Virus record (IMG/VR): IMGVR_UViG_3300031801_000031
Span: 1 to 21,360 of that record
Reading direction: 5' to 3' (one strand)
Origin: a virus
Length of the DNA: 21,360 bases
The stretch's first letter is position 1; every line of letters begins with the position of its first letter. The position numbers and the translations under genes are program-made. Shown in pieces: positions 1 through 4,218 of the stretch. The notes beneath the pieces were generated by a model. That model saw only the letters and a program-made list of their open reading frames with translations, ran no database searches and had not been told where the DNA came from.

Positions 1-147
1 TTACACAACATACAACACTCGCCTTGGCTTACACGCTTCCTACTAACTTGTTAAATATATCTTACGATATATATCTGTGTCGTGTAGTAGTGTAACGACA
101 ACAAATTTCTTTTTGTTACAGCGACCAAGTTTATTTTATTGATATCA
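1..147. other. Left-edge non-coding stretch with two small hairpins
   Basis: No supportable gene was found on either strand. The stretch contains a perfect inverted repeat at 55-72 (7-bp arms ATATATC/GATATAT, loop TTAC). It also has an A/T-rich one at 100-117 (AACAAA/TTTGTT). Both lie downstream of the minus-strand operon that ends at 148. They could form weak transcript-end structures, but neither has a GC-rich stem with a U-tract, so a terminator is not claimed. A minus-strand ATG at 9-11 could start a gene running off the window, but only three codons are visible. Confidence 0.4.
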
Positions 148-255
148 TTACGCTGTAACGGAGTAGTACCTCTCGGTACTACCCCTATCTAACAAATCTT
201 TTAATATTGCATCGAGTACTGCTACCAATATTAAAGTTAGTTTATTAGAATTCAT
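148..255 (-). CDS. 35-aa hypothetical protein, last gene of the ArdC operon
   Basis: A short minus-strand frame starts MNSNKLTLILVAVLDAILKD and ends YYSVTA-stop. Its ATG overlaps the stop of the preceding 43-aa gene in an ATGA junction (252-255), which implies coupled translation by the same ribosomes. The N-terminal half (about residues 6-22) alternates hydrophobic and acidic residues and looks like an amphipathic helix, not a clean membrane span. No family is recognised. It is too short for homology by eye; its reality rests on the junction and on every upstream operon member having the same arrangement. It could instead be a chance frame at the end of the transcript. Confidence 0.45.
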   Translation of the reverse strand: MNSNKLTLILVAVLDAILKDLLDRGSTERYYSVTA

Positions 256-383
256 TTAAGTAAACTCCCTAACAAGTTTTCTAAACTTGTTACAACATCC
301 TTAGACATTTGTTCTGTTGTACTTTCATAATGATAAAGCTTTAAGATTTCTCTTAACTCTTTTATTATTTCTGTTTGATTCAT
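252..383 (-). CDS. 43-aa hypothetical protein downstream of ArdC
   Basis: This minus-strand frame begins MNQTEIIKELREILKLYHYE and ends LLGSLLK-stop. A GGAGG-type ribosome binding site lies inside the end of the ardC-like gene, a few bases before the ATG. Start and stop overlap in TAATG, so translation is probably coupled. The sequence is mostly helical-looking, with heptad-like leucines and isoleucines (I6, I7, L10, I13, L14, L16), suggesting a small soluble dimer or a protein that binds a partner. No domain is recognised. Its position directly after an anti-restriction gene suggests it belongs to the same host-defence-countering block, but that is inference only. Confidence 0.6.
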   Translation of the reverse strand: MNQTEIIKELREILKLYHYESTTEQMSKDVVTSLENLLGSLLK

Positions 384-1297
384 TAAGCTACCTCCTGTTC
401 TTGTTCTTTTTGTGGTTGTAATTTCTCACACCACTTAACTGCTTTGTTAGATAATGCAGATGCTTTCCATACTGCGTCTTCATTATCTTCTAAACATTTA
501 ATCCAACTGTTGAGGTACTGTGCGTGGTCCTCTCTTGGATTAGAAGTTATGTTTAGATTGGTAGCCATAAAACAACTTCCTAATTCTGCTACTAACTCTT
601 CGAATGCGTACTCTATCTTAGCAAAACTCGTTGATAGATTTCGTTTGCATCTTGTTTCGTGTCCTGTCCAATGAGTTAGTTCGTGGAATAAGGTACAATA
701 ATAATTTTCAGTTGATGTACTATGTTGGGTATGAATAAATGATTCCTTACTAGGCATCTTAATTGTATCAGTTGTTGGATTATAACAAGCCATACCACCA
801 CCACCTGTAATGATATTCGCTTTAGTATTTGATACAAATGTTTCTGCTCTTGCTATATCATTAACTGTATTGTCAAACTTGTCGAAGTATTTAAACTTCT
901 CAATATCTCCAATGACTTCTTCAATATTCCATACATCAAATGCTCGGTAATGATTAAATCTTCTTAATGCTTTTGATCCATCCCTTTGTTCTACTTCCTT
1001 TTCAAATGGTTGTGGTCTAATCAACTTAATGCTTTTACCTTTCCCCTCTTTAGGTACTTGGCATCCGTGATCTTTCCATTGTTTATATGTACCCCACACC
1101 TTACGAGTATAAGGTTCTTTCTTTGTGAAATATAAACTCAACCATAATGTATTGAGTCCTGTATAGTAGTGTCCGTTACAAGATATGAATCTTCTATTCG
1201 CAAATGGTTTAGTCCAACTTGTACCATTCGCTTTCGCAGTCTTCATAAGCTCAAGCATATGCTTTGTTATGTCTACAAATATATCTTTAACTTTCAT
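383..1297 (-). CDS. ardC: ArdC-type anti-restriction protein with zincin metalloprotease domain
   Basis: The 304-aa protein has the two-part build of the ArdC / TraC N-terminal family known from plasmids and phages. An N-terminal ssDNA-binding ArdC_N-like region (about 5-125) contains W28, the GLNTLWL block near 47-53 and the QWKDHG..VPKEGKGKSI stretch near 73-90. A C-terminal zinc-protease-like region (about 145-290) has HELTH at 205-209, with glutamates at 233-238 (EELVAE) in place for the third zinc ligand. Length is close to the roughly 300 aa of plasmid ArdC. ArdC proteins are known to protect incoming single-stranded DNA from restriction; some are proposed to cleave host proteins. The start at 1297 has a strong AAAGGAGG site. 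It sits in a chain of tiny overlapping genes. In a dsDNA phage the exact target is unknown. Confidence 0.88.
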   Translation of the reverse strand: MKVKDIFVDITKHMLELMKTAKANGTSWTKPFANRRFISCNGHYYTGLNTLWLSLYFTKKEPYTRKVWGTYKQWKDHGCQVPKEGKGKSIKLIRPQPFEKEVEQRDGSKALRRFNHYRAFDVWNIEEVIGDIEKFKYFDKFDNTVNDIARAETFVSNTKANIITGGGGMACYNPTTDTIKMPSKESFIHTQHSTSTENYYCTLFHELTHWTGHETRCKRNLSTSFAKIEYAFEELVAELGSCFMATNLNITSNPREDHAQYLNSWIKCLEDNEDAVWKASALSNKAVKWCEKLQPQKEQEQEVA

Positions 1298-1309
1298 ACT
1301 TCCTCCTTT

Positions 1310-1393
1310 CTATTGTTCTGTTTTAATATAAATCAATACCCATCCTGCTACTCCAAGCAGAACGGTAAACCATATACTATCTATGAATTCCAT
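1310..1393 (-). CDS. 27-aa single-span membrane micropeptide
   Basis: This tiny minus-strand frame starts MEFIDSIWFTVLLGVAGWVL and ends IYIKTEQ-stop. Residues 6-23 form an uninterrupted hydrophobic segment flanked by acidic residues at the N-terminus and a lysine at the C-terminus, as expected for one membrane helix. A GGAGGT ribosome binding site overlaps the end of the 65-aa gene, and the two share one base (TAATG at 1391-1395). The stop lies 12 bases before the ardC-like start, just ahead of that gene's own ribosome binding site. No family is recognised. Plausible roles are a membrane-directed toxin-like or superinfection factor, or a lysis helper; nothing in the sequence decides between them. 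Confidence 0.6.
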   Translation of the reverse strand: MEFIDSIWFTVLLGVAGWVLIYIKTEQ

Positions 1394-1590
1394 TATATTA
1401 CCTCCAATGATTCTTTGATTCTTTTGCATTGATCGTTAGCTTTGTTCCAAGCACTTTGCCAATGTAAATATTCTTCTTCATTCCACATCTTACTTGATCT
1501 GTAATAACGAAGAAGAAACCAAACACTTGAACGCACTAACTCCCAATGAGTCAGTTGTGTATTCAATTCACTTATTGCTTGACTACTCAT
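1393..1590 (-). CDS. 65-aa hypothetical protein, tryptophan- and serine-rich
   Basis: The start chosen is the ATG at 1588-1590 (MSSQAISELNTQL), because a GGAGGT site lies five bases upstream and the ATG overlaps the stop of the 45-aa gene (ATGA). The frame is open for another 22 codons upstream, but those overlap the upstream gene and lack a ribosome binding site. The protein is helical-looking and rich in aromatic residues: WFLLRYYRSSKMW in the middle, then an E-rich hinge and WQSAWNKAN. No membrane span is long enough to be convincing. No domain is recognised; DNA mimicry is not supported because charge is balanced. It is co-transcribed with the anti-restriction gene. Confidence 0.65.
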   Translation of the reverse strand: MSSQAISELNTQLTHWELVRSSVWFLLRYYRSSKMWNEEEYLHWQSAWNKANDQCKRIKESLEVI

Positions 1591-1724
1591 AGTGTACCTC
1601 CCCATTGATTGATGAAATGATTTAGTACCAGCAATAGAATTATTGCTAGAATACAAATCATATTGATCTTGGCTAATGCCGACATATTAAACAGTCGCAT
1701 CGCCCAGTTTTTCAAACCGTCCAT
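1587..1724 (-). CDS. 45-aa single-span membrane micropeptide, first gene of the ArdC operon
   Basis: This minus-strand frame begins MDGLKNWAMRLFNMSALAK and continues into a strongly hydrophobic stretch (about residues 20-37, with ICILAIILLLVLN). It ends HFINQWGGTL-stop. Basic residues before the span and polar residues after it suggest one transmembrane helix with the N-terminus inside. A GGAGGT site precedes the ATG by six bases, and the stop overlaps the next start (ATGA). It opens the operon after an intrinsic terminator and behind a leader resembling that of the 151-aa gene. Function is unknown. A single-span protein of this size could be holin-like, but there is no endolysin beside it. 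Confidence 0.65.
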   Translation of the reverse strand: MDGLKNWAMRLFNMSALAKINMICILAIILLLVLNHFINQWGGTL

Positions 1725-1770
1725 ACTTCTACCTCCAATTTAGTTGTTACCATTTTGTTCTACCTTTTGC
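1725..1770 (-). promoter_or_regulatory. Probable promoter and leader of the ArdC operon
   Basis: Read on the minus strand, this leader contains AAAATGGTAACAAC, then GGAGGT and the ATG of the 45-aa gene. The same ordered blocks (AAAATG, TAACAA, GGAGGT) precede the 151-aa gene at 2276-2305. A weak sigma70-like pair, TTGCAA and TAACAA 17 bases apart, can be drawn. The terminator lies immediately upstream, so the operon needs either a promoter here or read-through. The element similarity is seen directly; promoter function is inference. Confidence 0.4.
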
Positions 1771-1781
1771 AAGAGCAAAAA

Positions 1782-1812
1782 GAAAGCCCTACGGGATTTC
1801 TCCCGTAGAGCC
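1782..1812 (-). terminator. Intrinsic terminator after the 151-aa gene
   Basis: On the minus strand the perfect 8-bp stem CTACGGGA/TCCCGTAG has a GAAA tetraloop (stem at 1789-1796 and 1801-1808). It is followed by GGCTTTCTTTTTG, a U-rich tract. It begins 12 bases after the stop of the 151-aa gene. On the plus strand the stem is not followed by T residues, so it works leftward only. The following operon lies beyond it, so it may also attenuate and not stop all transcripts. Confidence 0.85.
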
Positions 1813-1819
1813 AAAAATA

Positions 1820-2275
1820 CTAAGCGACTTTCTTCTTCGCTTGTATTTGTGAAAGCAATTCTACAGCGTCTTTAACTGCTTGAGTCTGCGACTTCATCGC
1901 TTCAGGATTGAAAACTCTAGGATTCTCAGTATATGTCATACCGAAATGATCCTTATAGAATTTTGAACCTGCTTCGATGAATTCATCGTTTACTGCGATC
2001 TGTTCTTGAAGTTTCTTGATACATCTAGTATCAGACTGGATACTTGTATCTTCCACTTCTTTGCCAGTAAAAGCTCGCATCTTACCAGTTAGTCGGCTTG
2101 CAATTTGAGCAAGTAACGAATTGGCACGTTTGCTAGCTACAGCACAACCTCTAATCATATTCTCAATACTACCTTTTTCAGGTGTATAGGTATCAGATGT
2201 TGGGTTCTCAGACAGTTCTAAACCAGCAAAGTGATTTGCTATTATAGAAAATGCCTTGTGTAGGTCCTTTGTCAT
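1820..2275 (-). CDS. 151-aa hypothetical protein, first leftward gene
   Basis: The start MTKDLHKAFSII is chosen because AAAGGAGGT lies five bases before the ATG; 22 further open codons upstream have no ribosome binding site and lie in the inverted repeat. The protein is mainly helical and charged. A middle section (about 45-80) is rich in A, K, R and S (SKRANSLLAQIASRLTGKMR). The part from about 85 to 105 could form a short coiled coil, and the tail is lysine-rich (IQAKKKVA). No catalytic motif or known domain is visible. It is the first gene leftward from the divergent junction and ends at a strong terminator, so it is probably made early and as its own transcript. A nucleic-acid-binding role is possible but unproven. 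Confidence 0.75.
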   Translation of the reverse strand: MTKDLHKAFSIIANHFAGLELSENPTSDTYTPEKGSIENMIRGCAVASKRANSLLAQIASRLTGKMRAFTGKEVEDTSIQSDTRCIKKLQEQIAVNDEFIEAGSKFYKDHFGMTYTENPRVFNPEAMKSQTQAVKDAVELLSQIQAKKKVA

Positions 2276-2458
2276 AGTATACCTCCTTTCATTTGTTACA
2301 TTTTTACTGAATATCAAACGTGCAAATGTAAAGGAATTCACATCAAGGATGGCTGGTTAGCCACTTGCGTAGCGAAGCGAAGTCCTTGAAGTAGAATTCT
2401 GCATTTGCGATATTCAGGATAAAAATGTTAAATGACAAGGAGGTCCTCATACTATGAC
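2271..2458. repeat. Long imperfect inverted repeat at the divergent junction
   Basis: The left arm is 2271-2348 and the right arm 2384-2458. Aligning the left arm with the reverse complement of the right gives matching blocks in the same order: GTCATAGTAT, ACCTCCTT, TCATTT, ACATTTTTA, CTGAATATC, GCAAATG, GAATTC and TCAAGG, which is 61 matching bases with small gaps. The 35-base centre holds a small hairpin (GGCT GGTT AGCC, 2351-2362). Each arm includes a GGAGG site and an ATG reading outward: the left one starts the 151-aa gene, the right one a 15-codon frame. It may be a bidirectional promoter, a replication origin or the scar of an inverted duplication. Confidence 0.85.
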
Positions 2459-2501
2459 TGGACACTACACGCATTTTCATAATAGTAATTACGCTGGTTG
2501 A
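2454..2501 (+). CDS. 15-aa reading frame starting in the right arm of the inverted repeat
   Basis: An AAGGAGG site at 2438-2444 precedes an ATG that mirrors the start of the leftward 151-aa gene, but the frame (MTGHYTHFHNSNYAG) stops after 15 codons. It is histidine- and aromatic-rich and resembles no known peptide. Either the ribosome binding site and ATG are a passive copy carried in the repeat, or this is a leader peptide at the head of the rightward transcript. The sequence alone cannot tell. Confidence 0.3.
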   Translation: MTGHYTHFHNSNYAG

Positions 2502-2513
2502 AATGTCGGTAGC

Positions 2514-2540
2514 TTGACACAACATCTAGATACCTATAAC
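2514..2540 (+). promoter_or_regulatory. Sigma70-like promoter candidate ahead of the packaging genes
   Basis: A perfect TTGACA (2514-2519) is followed by TATAAC (2535-2540). The 15-base spacer is shorter than the usual 16 to 18, which lowers confidence. Its position between the inverted repeat and the small terminase gene fits the first rightward promoter. An 8-bp palindrome GTAATTAC (2485-2492) lies just upstream and could be an operator. Confidence 0.4.
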
Positions 2541-2570
2541 ACTCTTACCTGAAAGGGAGATTGCTAGAAT

Positions 2571-2618
2571 ATGTCTAATAGAGTGATGCTGTACCAGCTA
2601 GGAAACTACCTCAAATGA
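2571..2618 (+). CDS. 15-aa leader peptide overlapping the small terminase start
   Basis: The frame ATG at 2571 encodes MSNRVMLYQLGNYLK and stops at TGA 2616-2618, overlapping the ATG of the small terminase gene in ATGA. A GAAAGGGAGA ribosome-binding stretch lies 2551-2560. The small terminase gene lacks an obvious ribosome binding site of its own, so coupling from this leader would explain how it is translated. Function beyond coupling is unknown, and chance cannot be excluded for a frame this short. Confidence 0.4.
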   Translation: MSNRVMLYQLGNYLK

Positions 2619-3007
2619 AGTTACCTCAAATTACAAAGCCGACTGGGAAGATGCGAATTTCCTCGAAAGCAAAGAAGTTAGTAGATACATTAGTATCCAG
2701 CGGATGTACTATCACAGAAGCTTCAAAAGTCGCAGGATACCGAGGCAATTCGTCAAGAGTAAGTGCGAGCAAGATGCTACGAAAACCCGAAGTACAAGAG
2801 TATATGGCACGTGAGGTTCAACGGGCATTCGGGCTTTCTTCGGCTCGTGCTGGTGTAAAGCTCCTAGCCCTTTCTCAGGGTGCTAAGAGTGAATACGTAC
2901 AGCTCGAAGCTTCCAACTCCATACTAGATCGAGCAGGATTCAAAGCACCTGAGAAACACCAACACCTTGTCGGTGGCGATTTCCACATCAACATCGACCT
3001 AACGTAG
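2615..3007 (+). CDS. terS: Small terminase subunit (DNA recognition for packaging)
   Basis: The 130-aa protein has a helix-turn-helix-like N-terminal part (about 22-66): KLVDTLVSSGCTITEASKVA, then GY..NSSRVSASKMLRKPEVQEYM. This is the pattern of small terminase subunits that bind phage DNA and hand it to the large subunit. A helical stretch (about 68-105) that would make the oligomer follows, then a C-terminal tail with GGDFHINIDL. Length is typical of the family. The start at 2615 overlaps a 15-codon leader. The gene's G+C looks higher than in the genes to the right, and it is separated from the large terminase by about 1.2 kb of small genes and a structured gap. Assignment rests on motif and context. 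Confidence 0.75.
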   Translation: MKLPQITKPTGKMRISSKAKKLVDTLVSSGCTITEASKVAGYRGNSSRVSASKMLRKPEVQEYMAREVQRAFGLSSARAGVKLLALSQGAKSEYVQLEASNSILDRAGFKAPEKHQHLVGGDFHINIDLT

Positions 3008-3008
3008 G

Positions 3009-3106
3009 CACGATGTTTCGTGAAAAACGCAGGGCTAGGGCATTACGTTACCAGTCGGGGGTTTAAAAACTGGGCGATGCTACTGCGAGGTGGGGTTACC
3101 CACGCA
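3009..3106 (+). ncRNA. Candidate structured RNA between packaging genes
   Basis: The gap after the small terminase is relatively GC-rich for this phage and can fold into consecutive helices. These are a perfect hairpin CACGA-TGTT-TCGTG (3009-3022); a long-range stem CGCAG/CTGCG (3028-3032 with 3083-3087) continuing inward with GCAT/ATGC; an inner hairpin CCAGT/ACTGG (3051-3055 with 3069-3073); and a hairpin GTGGG-GTTA-CCCAC (3090-3103). No match to a tRNA, tmRNA or known riboswitch was recognised. There is no U-tract, so it is not a simple terminator. It could be a regulatory RNA, an mRNA processing element or a packaging-related site. Confidence 0.4.
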
Positions 3107-3149
3107 ATATAACTCTTCAAGGTTCGTTCTAATTATGTTATAGATTGTT

Positions 3150-3356
3150 GTGAACTACTGGGTCCGAATATGGAAGCTAGGCGATATGGATTTGCTGAGA
3201 GAAGCAAACGTAGAAGCCGAAGATGAAAAGGAACTTCTGAAAAAAATTTGGGTTAAGAAAGGTTCAGCAAGGGCAACCTATGAAATTAGGGATAAGGATT
3301 ATAAAGTTCCTGAATATACAACAGTCCTTGGAACAAAAATGGAAGTGAGAAAATGA
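3150..3356 (+). CDS. 68-aa hypothetical protein
   Basis: The frame opens after a TAG at 3141 with GTG at 3150 (MNYWVRIWKLGDMDLLREAN). The next in-frame ATG is inside this conserved-looking stretch, so GTG is preferred although no good ribosome binding site is visible. The composition looks like a small alpha/beta fold: an N-terminal strand (YWVRIWKLG), an acidic helix (EAEDEKELLKKIWVKK), then strands (ATYEIRD, EYTTVLGTKMEV). No family is recognised. It lies between the structured gap and other small genes and is probably co-transcribed with the terminases. The coding frame is convincing because of A/T-rich third positions and the amphipathic pattern. Confidence 0.6.
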   Translation: MNYWVRIWKLGDMDLLREANVEAEDEKELLKKIWVKKGSARATYEIRDKDYKVPEYTTVLGTKMEVRK

Positions 3357-3357
3357 T

Positions 3358-3528
3358 ATGAGAAAAGTACCTATAGCAGACACGCCTGACGGACATAACA
3401 ACTCTAGGAGAAACTATGAAGAATCAAGAAAGATCAGAAAAAAAAGCTGGCAAGAACAACAAGTCTTTGAGTCCATCACAACTAATGATGAATCGGAACA
3501 AGATCAAAGCGAAGCAGATGGTGGCTAA
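3358..3528 (+). CDS. 56-aa frame overlapping the next gene in another frame
   Basis: The ATG at 3358 lies just after the stop of the 68-aa gene. The frame runs MRKVPIADTPDGHNNSRRNY, then EESRKIRKKSWQEQQVF and an acidic end. From 3416 to 3528 it overlaps the 82-aa gene in a different frame. It has no clear ribosome binding site, but its position after a stop fits the compact style of this genome. The 82-aa gene has the better start signal. Both may be translated, or this one may be a chance frame; purine-rich sequence easily gives two open frames encoding charged residues. Confidence 0.35.
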   Translation: MRKVPIADTPDGHNNSRRNYEESRKIRKKSWQEQQVFESITTNDESEQDQSEADGG

Positions 3529-3664
3529 CGAACAGAAAGAAAGAAATGAAAGGCAGAAAAAAGCAGTCGAGCAATACAAAGAAGTCAAAATCCAAAAAGG
3601 TCATAGCGAAGAAGAAGCCGAAAGGATGGCGAAAGACCAAATACTAAACCAATGGGAAGTTTAA
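3416..3664 (+). CDS. 82-aa highly charged helical protein
   Basis: The start ATG at 3416 has a TAGGAGA ribosome binding site five bases upstream. The protein is rich in K, E, Q and N. A basic N-terminus (NQERSEKKAGKNNKSLSPSQ) is followed by a long predicted helix (about 22-75: KIKAKQMVANEQKERNERQ, then EQYKEVKIQKGHSEEEAERM) that looks like a coiled coil. No domain or catalytic motif is seen and there is no membrane segment. It sits between the small and large terminase genes, so a role in packaging or head assembly is possible. An out-of-frame 56-aa reading frame overlaps its first third. Confidence 0.6.
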   Translation: MKNQERSEKKAGKNNKSLSPSQLMMNRNKIKAKQMVANEQKERNERQKKAVEQYKEVKIQKGHSEEEAERMAKDQILNQWEV

Positions 3665-3667
3665 GCG

Positions 3668-4027
3668 ATGACTCCTTTGGAAGAAAAGCTTAAGAAGCAA
3701 CTTCGAGAAGCTGAGGGAGAACTATCCATTATTAAAGGGATTGGTAATAACTCTCCTGAAATGAGGGAAGCTAAAAAAGAAATAGAAGCTTTAAAGAAAG
3801 AGATAGATTTACTCAGGGATCACGCCCAAATAGATAGATTAGAATCAGACAAATCTTATTCTACTAATACAACATTACTTCAAAGTATTAAGAATCTGCA
3901 GAATGTTGAAAAGGAACATAAGAAGTATATTGGAGATTTATTAAAAGAATTAGATTCTAAAGATAAAAAGATTCAAGCCCTCCTAACTAACAATCCACAT
4001 AAGTTAAGAAAGCTAGGAATCATTTGA
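3668..4027 (+). CDS. 119-aa coiled-coil protein
   Basis: The protein has heptad patterns in two blocks: residues about 3-60 (EEKLKKQLREAEGELSIIKG, then EIEALKKEIDLLRDHAQIDR) and about 68-105 (LLQSIKNLQNVEKEHKKYIG, then KELDSKDKKIQALL). A short polar linker separates them and a basic tail (PHKLRKLGII) follows. This suggests an extended, probably oligomeric protein. The ATG is preceded by a weak GGGAAG, and the preceding gene ends three bases before it. Its stop overlaps the TTG start of the next gene. No family is recognised. Its place just ahead of the large terminase makes a packaging accessory plausible but unproven. Confidence 0.7.
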   Translation: MTPLEEKLKKQLREAEGELSIIKGIGNNSPEMREAKKEIEALKKEIDLLRDHAQIDRLESDKSYSTNTTLLQSIKNLQNVEKEHKKYIGDLLKELDSKDKKIQALLTNNPHKLRKLGII

Positions 4028-4218
4028 ACGTCTTTACTAAGTATTCCATAGATGAAATAAAGCTATTGAGAACAGTAGTAAAGAATGTACATATGAAACA
4101 TTATCCTAAGGACAAGAAAACAGATAAGGAGGCAGATAGGATACTAGAAACAATTACTCCTCAAACATTGGAGGAGTTACATAAACTAGCAGTTGATTAT
4201 GGGATCACTAACTTATAA
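4024..4218 (+). CDS. 64-aa hypothetical protein with a TTG start
   Basis: The frame starts with TTG at 4024, supported by AGGA five bases upstream and by the overlap with the stop of the preceding coiled-coil gene. No earlier in-frame ATG exists. The sequence is helical: KYSIDEIKLLRTVVKNVHMK, a lysine-rich turn (YPKDKKTDKEAD), then ITPQTLEELHKLAVDYGI. That pattern suggests a small helical bundle. No domain is recognised. Its 3' end overlaps the large terminase gene by 20 bases when that gene starts at the ATG at 4199. It contains a GGAGGAG stretch near 4170, too far from the terminase ATG to act as its usual ribosome binding site. Confidence 0.6.
   Translation: MNVFTKYSIDEIKLLRTVVKNVHMKHYPKDKKTDKEADRILETITPQTLEELHKLAVDYGITNL

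Noticed and set aside
444-674. Plus-strand open frame opposite the ArdC gene
   Set aside because: Lies within the reverse strand of a gene with full HELTH motif; no ribosome binding site and no domain pattern.
1169-1432. Plus-strand 87-codon frame across the ardC start and micro-genes
   Set aside because: Antisense shadow; the minus strand here has several ribosome binding sites and overlapping starts.
1591-1656. Longer N-terminus for the 65-aa gene
   Set aside because: A GGAGGT site sits just before the ATG at 1590 and the extension overlaps the 45-aa gene.
2276-2341. Longer N-terminus for the 151-aa gene
   Set aside because: AAAGGAGGT is placed exactly for the ATG at 2275; the extension runs through the inverted repeat without a start signal.
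2343-2525. Minus-strand 60-codon frame in the divergent junction
   Set aside because: Spans the repeat and promoter region, no ribosome binding site, no recognisable pattern.
3084-3135. tRNA-like piece (hairpin plus GGTTCG)
   Set aside because: No acceptor stem, anticodon arm or CCA-proximal pairing can be drawn around it.
4193-4198. TTG start for the large terminase
   Set aside because: An ATG two codons later is in frame; neither has a well-spaced ribosome binding site, so the ATG is simpler.
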